Shown: one piece after another, positions 1-9,291 of the stretch | Layout of the letters: each line of letters opens with the position of its first letter | Position numbering within the stretch: position 1 is the stretch's first letter | Assembly: GCF_005377625.1 (NCBI RefSeq) | Contig: NZ_CP040098.1 | Span: 3,089,279-3,153,278 of the forward strand | Source of the DNA: Desulfoglaeba alkanexedens ALDC | GTDB taxonomy: Bacteria; Desulfobacterota; Syntrophobacteria; Syntrophobacterales; DSM-9756 | Direction of reading: 5' to 3' | Length of the DNA stretch: 64,000 nt | Notes under the pieces: model-generated | Database searches by the model: none | The model's input: the letters and a program-made list of their open reading frames with translations, nothing else | What the model was told of the DNA's origin: nothing | Made by a program: the position numbers and the translations under genes

Positions 1-58
1 CGGGAGCATCTCTAAACTAAAGATTTTCCTTTTTAGATCCCTTACCCCCTTCACGCAT

Positions 59-95
59 AAAAAAATCCCCGGACACATAGTCTGCGTCCGGGGAT
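59..95 (-). terminator. Intrinsic terminator of the riboswitch expression platform
   Basis: A perfect 10-bp stem (65-74 pairing with 86-95) is followed on the minus strand by seven T residues (65-59). It lies directly downstream of the cobalamin riboswitch, as expected for a transcription-terminating expression platform. Confidence 0.8.
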
Positions 96-129
96 TCCGT
101 TTTTAATCCCACTTTTAGATGCCGCGCCC

Positions 130-335
130 CCACATCCACGAGGAGCCAGGCAGCCCTATCTCTTTGAAAGCAGGTCTTCCGGCTTCCGGATCACCCTACT
201 CGCCGCGCCTTCCCGCCCTTGCGAGCAGTGGCTTGATTGCGGCTTTCGTCCCCGGTCACGGCGGCGGGTCCGCGACGGAATCGCACCGTCTTCCCTTTCA
301 AGGCCCGAGGGCCACTCTCAATTTGTTGCTCCTCT
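130..335 (-). promoter_or_regulatory. Cobalamin (adenosylcobalamin) riboswitch
   Basis: Read on the minus strand, the region carries the hallmarks of the B12 riboswitch. The B12 box (GAAGCCGGAAGACCTGC) lies at 186-170, GCCACTG at about 232-225, and a GGGAAGACGGTGCGATTCC core running into GGACCCGCC at about 296-263. It is followed at once by a strong terminator hairpin at 95-65, so it probably controls transcription termination. The regulated gene must lie left of base 1 on the minus strand, most likely cobalamin synthesis, transport or a B12-independent isozyme (inference from the class). No coding gene is supported in this stretch. Confidence 0.87.
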
Positions 336-496
336 AAATCATCATTTTTTTGAGGTCAAGAAAAAAGTTGCACCCTCTCTTGAAGAGCAAAGTGATAGCT
401 AAACCCATCTTTCCAGTACGTCTCAGATATATGTGCGATATCGTCATGTTACGGTCACCCTAACAGAGTGTTGCAAAAACCAAATATAGTTCGTGC
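336..496. other. Intergenic, no gene seen
   Basis: No supported gene. For the minus-strand riboswitch this should contain the promoter and transcription start, but I cannot point to a convincing -35/-10 pair. Confidence 0.4.
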
Positions 497-597
497 ATAT
501 CCGTTGATGTCACTCTTTTGGAATCTTGGTCGTCCATCAAGGGCTTTCGTACCAAGGTCGGCTTCAAGATACCACCGGCAGCCTATCTGACAAAGAA
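497..597 (+). pseudogene. IS5-type transposase remnant
   Basis: The + frame reads ISVDVTLLESWSSIKGFRTK, resembling the conserved block around the first catalytic Asp of IS5-group transposases (usual form SVDGTLxxAWxSxKSFRxK). Only about 30 codons remain, and the catalytic-region Gly is Val. The reading then runs into a REP-like repeat at about 600-660 (CCGGCAAGCCGGTTCCTAC). It is a decayed fragment. Confidence 0.5.
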
Positions 598-769
598 AGG
601 ACAGCAATCCGAATCCCTGGTCGCCGGCAAGCCGGTTCCTACAAAAAGCCAGTAAAACCTATTCTGGGACAAATTTTTAATTCTTCATGATTTTTTTTTC
701 AGGAGCTAGTATTTCAAAATCTGTGGTAAGGCTACGGTCGCCCGGCTTCGATCTGTTTTCGGACATACC

Positions 770-994
770 TCACCCCCGTTCAACTTCAATATAGAAGGTG
801 TGGTAGAGCGCGTGCAGGTTGTGATCCCGAGCCGACCAGCGTTTCTCAAAGGCCGGATGAGAGGGATCCTTCAAAGAAAACATGGCGAAGGCGCTCATGG
901 CCGCATCCGCAAAGGAGATCTGCGGCCTGCCCTTTCGGGGATCGGGGATCTTTTCGAACTCACGGCGCACCGCCCTCACCAGAGCCATCTGCAT
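770..994 (-). pseudogene. Transposase N-terminal fragment (DDE_Tnp_1-associated type)
   Basis: The 74-residue reading begins MQMALVRAVRREFEKIPDPR and contains MSAFAMFSLKDPS, the typical N-terminus of a DDE transposase group common in anaerobic Desulfobacterota. A full protein would be about 400 residues, so only the N-terminal part remains and the frame closes at 772. A second fragment, possibly from the same type of element but from the middle of the protein, lies at 50490-50829 on the other strand. Confidence 0.6.
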
Positions 995-1019
995 TCAGAT
1001 GCTTGCGAAGTCGGATCTT

Positions 1020-1125
1020 GTCGGAGCCCGAAACGACCCCGCGGGTTTGCGAAAACAAAATCCTTCAAGCCCCGCTTTTCAAACCTTTACAGGGGCTACG
1101 GGAATTGCTGACTAACCCCCATGCC
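1020..1125. repeat. Degenerate dispersed sequence shared with 51.3 kb and 12.3 kb
   Basis: The + strand translation of this stretch (GFAKTKSFKPRF) corresponds to the minus-strand translation at 51280-51400 (EFAKTKPFKARF), so the DNA is a dispersed copy in opposite orientation. A more decayed relative lies at 12300-12400. I do not recognise its origin. Confidence 0.45.
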
Positions 1126-1307
1126 CGGGCACGGGCAGAACGAAGGATGAAAATTCGCGATACGGGGCAGTGGGGTAAAGCCCAAAAACATGGCACAATA
1201 AGCAATCGGCATTATTGGTGAATCTTCTATTTTCATGTAAAAATTATAAAATAAAGTTTTTCAAAGAGCGAAATATACGGTAGAAGAGGATAGACAAATC
1301 GGAATTC

Positions 1308-1871
1308 GTGTGCGATAAATGGAATGAAATTTTTCTCTATCCTGGGGGCCATCGGTTGGAGTGCTGCCAAGTGAGCAAAGACGGGACAAAGCTTTATCAG
1401 GCCGAGGCTCAAGCCTGCCGACAGTGTGAAACCCAGCCCCGGTGTTGCCGTTCGAAGTCTGGTCGCCCTCGAACCGTCAAAATCGATAACTACGAGCACT
1501 TGCGTCAAGCAATGGCACGCAAGATGAGTGAACCGAAAGCGCGGGAAGCCTATCGCAGACGCAAGGCGTTTGCGGGACCCGTCTTTGGGCACATGAAAAA
1601 TCTTGGGTTTCGAGGTCTACGCCTGCGGGGTCTGGAAAAGGTCAAGGGCGAGTTTGCCCTGATGAGCGCTGCTCACAACTTCCTGAAAATTGTGAGGGCC
1701 GTGGTGAGGGGTATCCATTTCGAGCAGGGGCAGATGATGGAGCAGGCTGCCTCAAGAGGCAGCTTGCTCCTTTTTGAATGCCTTTTCAGAGACTGCTTAT
1801 GCACGACATCCCCCATCCGCGAGCAAAGACTTTCTCGTTACGGTAGTTTCACCCGACATGTTTGCTTATGA
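1308..1871 (+). pseudogene. IS1182-family transposase, C-terminal fragment
   Basis: The C-terminal part of an IS1182-type transposase is visible. Cysteine pairs (CRQCETQPRCC) precede the YRRRKAFAGPVFGHMKN block, which carries the region where the catalytic Glu normally sits (usual form R...EPVFGxxK; here AGPVFG, so the Glu appears replaced). RGLRLRGLEKVKGEFALMSAAHN follows in two stretches. Full members are about 450-500 residues; the N-terminal 300 with the two catalytic Asp are absent. The last 40 codons look like read-through into non-homologous DNA. The element cannot be active. Confidence 0.75.
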
Positions 1872-2005
1872 ATTATGTATGGCTCGAATTCCAAGCCACA
1901 TTCTCGGACAAACTCTTAGCTTATTTTCAAGGGGAAAATTCCAATTCCCGTTGAACCAAGGCCGTCTTGGTCAAGAATGAACTATAAAACAAGGAGGATT
2001 GAACT

Positions 2006-3451
2006 ATGGCAGGTATTACGTCTTATGGTGCTTACATTCCCCGGTATAGGATGAATCGGAAGGTGATTTTTGATCAGTTTGGGTGGTTCAATCCGGCGAA
2101 TGCAAGTGTGGCAAGGGGAGAAAAGGCCGTTGCAAATTATGATGAGGACACTATTACAATGGCTGTTGCAGCGGCCACCGACTGCCTCAATGGCAGGGAT
2201 AGGAAGGAAGTCGATGGTGTGTATTTGGCTTCTGTATCTCTTCCATTTGCCGAGAGGCAAAATGCAGTGATTGTTTCGGATGCCCTTAATTGTTCCTCCA
2301 AATTACGGACAGCGGATTTCGGTGGTTCGCTCAGATCCGGCACCACGGCTCTTCTTTCGGCCTTTGATGCGGCAGATGCCGGGGGCAATATAATGGTTTG
2401 TGCCGCTGATTCAAGGGTGGGGAAGCCTGGCAGTGCTCAGGAGTATACATTTGGAGATGGTGCAGCAGCTCTATTGGTAGGGAATGATGGGGTTGTTGCG
2501 GAGTTTAAGGGCTCTTTTTCGGTTTCGCGTGATTTTATTGATTATCGGCGTCTGCCGCAGGAAAAGTTTGGGCATGAATGGGAGGCGAGATGGATTCGGG
2601 ATGAAGGTTATGGAAAGATTATACCCGAGGCCGCCTTCGGGCTGCTCAGGAACTACGGTTTGGACATAAAAGACTTTGCCAAGATTGTAATCGCCTGTCC
2701 TGTACAGGCTGCGTTTGTCGGACTGGTTAAGACTTTAGGTGCAAAACCTGAGCAGATTCAGGATAACATGATGTCAAACGTTGGCGATTCGGGGTCAGCA
2801 TTGCCTTTTATGATGTTTGTGGCGGCGCTTGAAGAGGCAAAACCCGGAGATAAGATTATGGTTATCAGCTATGGCAATGGTAGTGATGCGATCTATTTTG
2901 AGGTAACTGATGAGATAGAGAAAGTAAAAAAGGGAAGGAAGGGCATCAAAGGTTGCCTTTCCGAGAAAGAAGCCCTTCCCATTTATGGGAAATATCTTGT
3001 TTTCAAAAATATTATACCCATAGAGGCGGGGATTCGAGGTGAGGAAATTCCCCCTACGGCAATGTCTGTTCTCTGGCGAGAGGGCAGGACCATTTCAGCC
3101 CTTGTCGGCTCGAGATGCAAGGTATGCGGCACCCCTCAGTATCCGAGACACAGGGTGTGTGTAAATCCTGATTGCGGCGCTGTTGATCAGATGGAAGATT
3201 ACCATTTTTCCGATAAGACAGGGACTGTCAATTCTTATACCGGAGATAATCTGGCCTTTTGCTGGGATCCGCCCCAAATTTACGGTTCCGTTGATTTTGG
3301 AGACGGTGGGAGGATATTTCTTGAATTTACAGATTGCGAACTTGGTTCTCTAAAGGTTGGAATGCCCGTTTTCATGAGCTTTCGCAAGAAATATGCCGAT
3401 CCACAGAGAGGGCATTACGGTTATTTCTGGAAGGCTGTACCGGTTAAATAG
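2006..3451 (+). CDS. HMG-CoA synthase-like/OB-fold (DUF35) fusion protein
   Basis: A 481-residue protein with two parts. Residues 1-330 resemble the HMG-CoA synthase/KAS III thiolase fold (start MAGITSYGAYIPRYRMNRK, then a FGDGAAALLVG loop). Residues 355-481 are a DUF35 domain with a Zn ribbon (CKVCG...CVNPDCG, four Cys) followed by an OB fold. In bacteria and archaea such proteins pair with a thiolase, and the DUF35 part is thought to hold acyl-CoA between thiolase and synthase. The thiolase gene follows 83 bp downstream. The start is supported by AAGGAGG seven bases upstream of ATG. No pathway is certain: aromatic or branched acyl-CoA metabolism are both possible. The pair is AT-richer than its surroundings and lies between IS fragments, suggesting transfer. 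Confidence 0.75.
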   Translation: MAGITSYGAYIPRYRMNRKVIFDQFGWFNPANASVARGEKAVANYDEDTITMAVAAATDCLNGRDRKEVDGVYLASVSLPFAERQNAVIVSDALNCSSKLRTADFGGSLRSGTTALLSAFDAADAGGNIMVCAADSRVGKPGSAQEYTFGDGAAALLVGNDGVVAEFKGSFSVSRDFIDYRRLPQEKFGHEWEARWIRDEGYGKIIPEAAFGLLRNYGLDIKDFAKIVIACPVQAAFVGLVKTLGAKPEQIQDNMMSNVGDSGSALPFMMFVAALEEAKPGDKIMVISYGNGSDAIYFEVTDEIEKVKKGRKGIKGCLSEKEALPIYGKYLVFKNIIPIEAGIRGEEIPPTAMSVLWREGRTISALVGSRCKVCGTPQYPRHRVCVNPDCGAVDQMEDYHFSDKTGTVNSYTGDNLAFCWDPPQIYGSVDFGDGGRIFLEFTDCELGSLKVGMPVFMSFRKKYADPQRGHYGYFWKAVPVK

Positions 3452-3534
3452 AAAATCATAAATCACAAGTCAGTGATGTTAAATCCAAGCACCTTGCTTT
3501 GACTTGTTTTAAGTATGTCATAAGGAGGTATAGG

Positions 3535-4737
3535 ATGGCAAAAGGGATAAAGAACAAGGTTGCTATAATAGGGATGGGTTGCACAAAATTTGGCGAATTA
3601 TGGGATAAAAGTGCTTCTGATTTGATAGTTGATGCATATAAAGAGGCAATGGAAGATGCCGGTATAGAGAAGAAGCACATAGATGCCGCCTGGTTCAGCA
3701 GTTGTGTTGATGAAGTCAATGTTGGCAAAGGCGGGTTTCCGTTGGCAAGAACCTTAAAGCTGCCCTTTCTCCCTGTAACAAGAACGGAAAATTTCTGTGC
3801 ATCGGGGACTGAGGCATTTCGCGGTGCCTGTTATGCTGTGGCCTCCGGCGCCTGCGACATTGCTCTGGCTCTTGGCGTGGAGAAGCTCAAGGATACAGGG
3901 TATGGCGGATTGCCTGATTTCGGGCAGTTAATGGGCGTAGAAAGAAGGGTTATAGGGCCTAACCTAACGGCGCCGGGTGCGTTTGCCATGATGGCAACCA
4001 AATATTTTAATCGTTATGGCCTTTCACCGGAGGAAGGCAAAAGGGTTCTGGCGCATATATCGTCAAAGAGTCATCACAATGGAACGCTCTGCCCAAAGGC
4101 TCATCTGCGCAGAGAGGTTTCTATTGAGCAAATCATGAAAGCGCCGATGATAGCCTGGCCGCTGGGTCTTTTTGATTGCTGTGGCGTGAGCGATGGAGCG
4201 GCGGCAGCCATCGTTGTTCGTGCTGATATGGCTAAGGATTTTAGGAAGGATCCCATTTACGTGAAGGCCCTTCAAATTGCTATAACCTCTGGAGAGGAAG
4301 AGGGTTATAGAAGCTGGGATGGCGCCCATGTGGAGCCGACATGTCGCGCGGCAATCAGGGCTTATGAAGAAGCAGGGATAACAAACCCACGGGAAGAGAT
4401 AAGTATGATGGACGTCCATGACTGTTTTTCTATTACTGAGCTTGTGACATATGAGGATCTTCAGATATCCCCGAGAGGAAAGGCGAGAGAGGATGTGGAG
4501 GCAGGTTTTTTTGATCTGGATGGCAAAATACCCTGCCAGACCGATGGAGGGTTGAAGTGTTTTGGTCATCCGATTGGAGCATCGGGTCTCAGGATGCTTT
4601 ATGAGGAGTATCAGCAGCTTCAGGGGAAGGCCGGAGAAAGACAGGTGAAAAATCCAAGAATAGGACTTACTCACAATCTGGGTGGATTCCCGCATATGAG
4701 CGTCTGCAGTGTAGCGATTGTGGGAAATGAGCTATAA
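3535..4737 (+). CDS. Thiolase family protein (SCP-x-like acyl-CoA acetyltransferase)
   Basis: About 400 residues from MAKGIKNKVAIIGMGCTKFG, of the thiolase/SCP-x type. The nucleophile Cys is in TENFCASGTEAFRG, and the HDCFSITE and GGLKCFGHPIGASGLR blocks supply the second His and the Cys/His of the active site. The ATG at 3535 was chosen over the in-frame ATG at 3499 because AAGGAGG lies just before it and the N-terminus then matches the family. It is the partner of the DUF35 fusion protein upstream (same strand, 83-bp gap), where the two probably form a channelled thiolase complex. The substrate cannot be told from sequence. Confidence 0.8.
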   Translation: MAKGIKNKVAIIGMGCTKFGELWDKSASDLIVDAYKEAMEDAGIEKKHIDAAWFSSCVDEVNVGKGGFPLARTLKLPFLPVTRTENFCASGTEAFRGACYAVASGACDIALALGVEKLKDTGYGGLPDFGQLMGVERRVIGPNLTAPGAFAMMATKYFNRYGLSPEEGKRVLAHISSKSHHNGTLCPKAHLRREVSIEQIMKAPMIAWPLGLFDCCGVSDGAAAAIVVRADMAKDFRKDPIYVKALQIAITSGEEEGYRSWDGAHVEPTCRAAIRAYEEAGITNPREEISMMDVHDCFSITELVTYEDLQISPRGKAREDVEAGFFDLDGKIPCQTDGGLKCFGHPIGASGLRMLYEEYQQLQGKAGERQVKNPRIGLTHNLGGFPHMSVCSVAIVGNEL

Positions 4738-4860
4738 TGTAGGTATCAGGATTGTATGTGGTATAATTTTTCTTGCGTGAATTCAGAAAGTTTCGATAAG
4801 AGGGCGCTTTTCCTTTAAACGGCTGTTGTCCAAACGTATCTGATCAGAGGATAGGGGTTG

Positions 4861-5475
4861 CTACGCCAAACGGGTGATCCAGTCGAGGTCGGGGTGTTGC
4901 TCTTTGAAATACGAATCGAAGGCCTGCACAAGCACCGAGAAGGTGGACATCTTGTGCAGGCTGCAGGTTTGCCGCAGGGGCAATATGCGCACCACCCAAC
5001 GGTTACCTTTGTCGCTTTTCGTGCCTTGGCTTCTTTTGCGCCAGAGGACCCCAAAGCGGATCGTGCGTTCGGCGAAGTTATTGGTGGGCTCGACCCCTTT
5101 GTTCACGAGGAAGGTGAACAGGGTGTCCATCTCTTTTTCGAGCCTGCGGGCAAACGTACCCGCCGCGCTCTTGCTGTCTCAGTAAAGACCGATGAGATGA
5201 CACAGCCTTGCATAGAAAGCCCGCCACTCCCCGCGAGGGTGGGAGGTGCGTTGGCCATTTTGACCAGCGGCTGAAGTTCCTTGCGGGCCCATGTGGCAAA
5301 GGTCGAAAGCTCCTCTGGACGGGTGCTCTCAGAGAGGGCTTTGGCCCTGCGGAGGTGACGGCTCAAGCAGGTCCGCCTTGCGTTCACCTATTTTCGGTAC
5401 ACGGCGGCGTCGTCGCTTGCGAGGATTCTTTCCCAAGCGCCGATGAGCTCCTCGAAGGCATCTAAGTACAGGTCC
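4861..5475 (-). pseudogene. IS66-family transposase, C-terminal half, frameshifted
   Basis: The C-terminal reading 5130-4861 contains KGVEPTNNFAERTIRFGVLW followed by RKRSQGTKSDKGNRW, the IS66 TnpC signature with its catalytic Glu. Upstream, frames carry RHLRRAKALSES and WERILASDDAAVYRK, the segment before it, but they are separated by stops and frame changes at about 5130 and 5385. The N-terminal half and the accessory orfs (tnpA, tnpB) are absent. It is a dead relic. Confidence 0.75.
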
Positions 5476-5494
5476 ACGAAGAATCCTTGCAAGC

Positions 5495-5617
5495 CGGCAA
5501 AGCCGGAAAAACCGGTGCACGTTGAGCACGAATACGGCCGCGATGGCGCGTTTCATCTATTTGCCGCCTTCGATACGCGCACAGGTAAAGTGTATGCCCG
5601 ATGTTTCAGAATCGAGC
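5495..5617 (+). pseudogene. IS630-family transposase fragment
   Basis: The + frame reads EHEYGRDGAFHLFAAFDTRT then GKVYARC, matching the DDE_3 domain block (RxGTxNLFAAFDTRTGKVYG) of IS630 transposases. About 40 codons survive, abutting the IS66 relic on one side and repeat sequence on the other. Confidence 0.6.
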
Positions 5618-5679
5618 AGTGTTTCAGTATCCTCCAACGGAAACGTCTCAAGATCGTGGATTTGAAGTCCATCGATGAT

Positions 5680-5962
5680 GGGTGCAGATCTTTTGCTTCT
5701 TGTTCCCAAGCTCCAGCTTGGGAACACAACTGTGCAGAAGCTCCAGCCTCGCTGAGGCCGTTCCCAAGCCATAGCTTGGGAACGAGGGGAATTCTGTTTC
5801 CCCTCCCCTTGTGGGAGGGGATTAAGGGGAGGGGAATGTAACTGATTGACATACATTAATTTTCTCACCCTCACCCCAACCCTCTCCCATCAAGGGAGAG
5901 GGGGGATTTTTTGACCTTCGTTAACCTTTTTGCTTAAGGTCTCCACTTTAGAACGCTACCAA
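5680..5962 (+). repeat. Chimeric repeat: family 1 left end joined to family 2 right end
   Basis: It begins with the family 1 terminus GGGTGCAGATCTTTTGCTTC and its palindromes (CCAAGCTCCAGCTTGG). At about 5790 it switches to the family 2 body (CCCCTCCCCTTGTGGGAGGG) and ends with the family 2 terminus AGAACGCTACCAA at 5962. The outer ends are therefore unrelated, indicating recombination or nested insertion. Confidence 0.7.
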
Positions 5963-6475
5963 CATTTTAAGTTTCGCTCGGCCGCAGATATTATGGCCAT
6001 CCAAAACTGTTGTCGAACTTTTTTAGAGGGGGCTCGCTGCGATTTTCCCCAACCGTTACGCGAACGAGAGGACAGCGTGAAGGACTGCAGCTCATCTTTC
6101 TTGACATTACGGGTCCGTGAGGATGGGAAGTTCGGCCTCATGCCCCTTCCGGCCGGCGGATGGTGGGAGAAACGGGGACCCCGAGAGTTTGAAAGATCTT
6201 GCCGCATGATCCCCGGGCATTCCGTAAAGATGGCAAAGCGCTTGTCGCCCTGCTTAAGGGCAAGGCGTGTCACCTTCTTTTAAACTTCGTGAAACAGTTG
6301 CGTAACGGTGAACAATATAATCGGTCATCCATACTAAAAAATACGGCCTCTCTTCCGTCGTTACGGCCGGCGGCAGGTTTGCGATGCTTTCGGCAAGGGC
6401 GCCTGAGCCCAAGGGCTCGGCAAGAGCGGCGGAGGCTCAGTCCAACCACGTTTTCTTTACGGCGAAGGAGTTGTA
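5963..6475. other. Intergenic stretch upstream of the HD-domain gene
   Basis: About 510 bp with no recognisable gene. A 105-residue minus-strand reading (6273-5956) has no family I recognise. A GC-rich inverted segment near 6360-6440 precedes the GAAGGAG ribosome site of the next gene. Confidence 0.35.
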
Positions 6476-7615
6476 GTGAACGGCGGCGTCTTCATGGAAC
6501 GACGGAAGTTCCTTCAACTGAGCCTCATGGCGGGAGGCGTGGCGGCTCTGCAAGCGGCACTGCCCAAGGTCTCAGCCGCGCAACTCAGGACGGTGGTCCT
6601 GGAAGAGTGCTTGGATTTGAGTCCCCTGGACATGGCCGAACGATCGGAAATAGTCATGCAATCCTGGAACTTCCTTCGCCGGGCGGCCTCGGAAATCCGG
6701 AACGCCTCCCTTCAAGAGGCTGTTTTCGGAATTCTGGACAATCCGGCTCCCACCTTTACCGAACCGCTGAGTTCAGAAAAGGACCGCAAAGAGGTGTACC
6801 ACCGGCTGCAGGTGGAAGGGGCGGTGGATGAGATTTCCTTCGACCAGTTTCTTCCTCCTGTGGAAGATCCCCGCAAATCTCCGTGGCCCTTCCTTGCGGG
6901 GCCGGGGAGCGGCTACCAGAGCCATCATGCCTATCCGGGCGGGCTCGTCACCCACACAGCGGTCAACACCATGGTATCTCTCAGCCTCTACGAACACTAC
7001 AAGACGGTTTTCGACTTTAATCTCGACCGCGATGTGGTGATCGCTTCCCAGTTACTCCACGATCTGCACAAACCGTGGGTTCTTCAATGGCAGGAAGACG
7101 GCGGATCCCGCACGGAACGGAAACTGGCCGGCACCGGCGAACACCACGTGTACAGCGTTGCAGAAAGCCTGCACCGCGGCCTTTCTGCCGAGGTGTGCGT
7201 GGCCCAGGCTTGTGCGCACAATCATCCGGGTTTTCCAAAGGATGAGGAAGGAGCGGTGTGCTGGCTCAAGGCCGCTGCGATCCTTACCGGGAAGGACCCC
7301 GTGAAGGCGGGCCTGCTGGATTCGAACGGCAAGACGCTGCCGGTGCCGCGGCGGATGGAAAATTTCGTCTGTCACCTGGGGGACCATGACTGGGTCCTGA
7401 CCGTACCGGCCGCCAAGTGGGTGATCGAAGAAATGGAGCGAATCGCCGTAAAGGACTACGGCATGTCGGAGGCGGATCTGAAGGGGCGTCGGTTCAATCA
7501 ACTCAGAAACTATGTCTTTTCCCAGGCGTCCATCATGGCCCTTTACCACGTGCTGAGTACGCGAGGTTCCGACGCGCTTTCGCACACGGTGCGATCGATC
7601 GTGATTCCCGCTTGA
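6476..7615 (+). CDS. Tat-exported HD-domain protein
   Basis: The GTG start at 6476 is preceded at five bases by GAAGGAG. The N-terminus has a twin-arginine signal (ERRKFLQLSLMAGGVAALQA) ending near an AxA site (VSAAQ), so export by Tat is expected. The body carries an HD-type metal site: YPGGLVTHTAVNT, then LLHDLHKPW (the HD pair), GEHHVYSVAE and CAHNHPG, giving the His/Asp ligands of HD phosphohydrolases. Substrate unknown. It stands next to an exported alkaline phosphatase, which may mean shared phosphate scavenging (inference). An ATG at 6494 is an alternative start but has no close ribosome site. Confidence 0.65.
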   Translation: MNGGVFMERRKFLQLSLMAGGVAALQAALPKVSAAQLRTVVLEECLDLSPLDMAERSEIVMQSWNFLRRAASEIRNASLQEAVFGILDNPAPTFTEPLSSEKDRKEVYHRLQVEGAVDEISFDQFLPPVEDPRKSPWPFLAGPGSGYQSHHAYPGGLVTHTAVNTMVSLSLYEHYKTVFDFNLDRDVVIASQLLHDLHKPWVLQWQEDGGSRTERKLAGTGEHHVYSVAESLHRGLSAEVCVAQACAHNHPGFPKDEEGAVCWLKAAAILTGKDPVKAGLLDSNGKTLPVPRRMENFVCHLGDHDWVLTVPAAKWVIEEMERIAVKDYGMSEADLKGRRFNQLRNYVFSQASIMALYHVLSTRGSDALSHTVRSIVIPA

Positions 7616-7691
7616 GAAAGTCGATGGGGTGCTTTCATTTCGGCAAAGAGCAGGGAACACATTGGGTAGGAAGGAAGGAAGGAGGAGCACG

Positions 7692-9197
7692 ATGCGGACT
7701 GAGATGGTGCGAGCAAAAAAGGTGGCAAAGGCGCTGGTTTTGTTCGGACTCGTGGCCCTTTCGGCCCTGCAGCCGCAAGGCGGGCTCTGGGCAGCCGACG
7801 ACTATCCCCGTACGGCCAAATATATTTTCTTATTCATCGGGGACGGCATGGGCATTCCCCAGCGGGCCGCCGCATCGGCGTACACCGGAAAGCCCCTCAC
7901 CGTGGATACCTTTCCCGCCCAGGGGGTGACCACTACCGCTGCGGCCGACCGCTTCATCACAGATTCCGCGGCGGCGGGTACCGCCATGGCATCGGGAACC
8001 AAGAGCAGGATCGGTTACTTGGGTGTGGATCCCAACCTGAGGCCGGTCAAGACCCTGGCTGAGATGGCCAAAGAGCAGGGAAAGAAGGTGGGCATCGTTT
8101 CCAGCGTGAGTATCGATCATGCCACGCCGGCGGCTTTCTATGCCCACGTTCCGTCCCGGAGCATGTACCATGAAATCGGCATGGCCTTGGTGAAAAGCGA
8201 TTTCGACTTCTTCGGCGGCGGCGGGTTCAAGGATCCCGATGGCAAGAAGTCCAAGGCGCCGCAGGGTAACGTGCTGGAGGCGGCCCGTTCGGCCGGCTAT
8301 ACCCTGGTGGACAACAAGCGGGACTTCATGGCCCTGAAGAACTCCCCCGGCCTCAAGGTGATCGCCATCAACCCGTGGCTTCAGGACAGTGCCGCCATGC
8401 CCTACGAGATCGACCGAAGGTCCGAAGACATCTCCCTGGCCGAATTTACCGAAAAGGCCGTGGAGCTTCTCGACAACCCGCAGGGGTTCTTCCTCATGGT
8501 CGAAGGCGGAAAGATCGACTGGGCATGCCATGCGAACGATGGCGTGGCCGCCATCAGAGACACCTTGGCGTTGGACGAAGCCGTGCGGGTGGCCTTTCAC
8601 TTCTATGAAAAACATCCCCAGGAAACGCTTATAGTGGTGACGGGGGATCATGAATGCGGAGGGCTCACCCTGGGATTTGCCGGAACCAAGTACGAGACGG
8701 AATTCAACATGCTGAAGCACCAGAAGGTGTCGTTTCAGAAATTCAGCGACGAGGTGTTGAAGCAGTTCCGGCAGGAATGCGGTGCCGACTGTGATTTCGA
8801 AAAGATCAAGCCCGTTATCACCGCCAATTTCGGATTGAAGTTCACCGGGGATCCCCAATCGGATCCGCTCGTGCTAAAGCCCTACCAGGAGGCCATGCTT
8901 CGAGAGGCTTTTGAACGGTCCATGGCGGCGGAACGGATCAAGGCCGATGATCCCGAAACCTACCTCCTGTATGGGGACTACGACCCGCTCACCGTGACCC
9001 TCACCCATGTACTCAACAACAACGCCGGGCTCGGCTGGACTTCGTTCCAGCACACGGGCGCGCCCGTCACCACGTCGGCCGTTGGGGTGGGAGCAGAGCT
9101 TTTTAACGGCTACTATGACAACACGGATCTGGCCAAAAAGACCATGTCCGTTATGGGCCTGACGCCCCAGGTGGTCTACATGGCCGAAGCGGCCTGA
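7692..9197 (+). CDS. Alkaline phosphatase (PhoA superfamily), exported
   Basis: A 501-residue protein that should hydrolyse phosphomonoesters in the periplasm. After an N-terminal signal (VAKALVLFGLVALSALQPQG, cleavage near LWAAD) come FLFIGDGMG (metal-binding Asp), TDSAAAGTAMASGTKS with the nucleophile Ser after TD, the late metal ligands in VVTGDHECGGL, and a final His in FQHTGAPV. Length fits the family. The ATG at 7692 follows AAGGAAGGAGGAGCACG; earlier in-frame starts lack a ribosome site. A hairpin terminator lies at 9239-9274, just before the next gene. Confidence 0.88.
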   Translation: MRTEMVRAKKVAKALVLFGLVALSALQPQGGLWAADDYPRTAKYIFLFIGDGMGIPQRAAASAYTGKPLTVDTFPAQGVTTTAAADRFITDSAAAGTAMASGTKSRIGYLGVDPNLRPVKTLAEMAKEQGKKVGIVSSVSIDHATPAAFYAHVPSRSMYHEIGMALVKSDFDFFGGGGFKDPDGKKSKAPQGNVLEAARSAGYTLVDNKRDFMALKNSPGLKVIAINPWLQDSAAMPYEIDRRSEDISLAEFTEKAVELLDNPQGFFLMVEGGKIDWACHANDGVAAIRDTLALDEAVRVAFHFYEKHPQETLIVVTGDHECGGLTLGFAGTKYETEFNMLKHQKVSFQKFSDEVLKQFRQECGADCDFEKIKPVITANFGLKFTGDPQSDPLVLKPYQEAMLREAFERSMAAERIKADDPETYLLYGDYDPLTVTLTHVLNNNAGLGWTSFQHTGAPVTTSAVGVGAELFNGYYDNTDLAKKTMSVMGLTPQVVYMAEAA

Positions 9198-9238
9198 TCC
9201 TTTCCTGTTTTTGTCTGAGAGAAATGCAGTGCAAAGCG

Positions 9239-9274
9239 GCGGAGACGGCCGGGACCGTCTCCGCGCGTGCTTTT
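9239..9274 (+). terminator. Hairpin after the phosphatase gene
   Basis: The stem GCGGAGACGG (9239-9248) pairs perfectly with CCGTCTCCGC (9255-9264), with TTTT at 9271-9274. It could terminate or attenuate transcription between the phosphatase and the YibE/F gene. The T run is short and displaced, so efficiency is uncertain. Confidence 0.5.
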
Positions 9275-9291
9275 CGGGGAAAGGAGGTCTC

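Noticed and set aside
119-337. A 72-residue + strand ORF
   Set aside because: It is the complement of the cobalamin riboswitch; its structure explains the sequence.
5956-6273. A 105-residue minus-strand ORF
   Set aside because: No family resemblance, no ribosome site, and it sits in repeat-flanked intergenic DNA.
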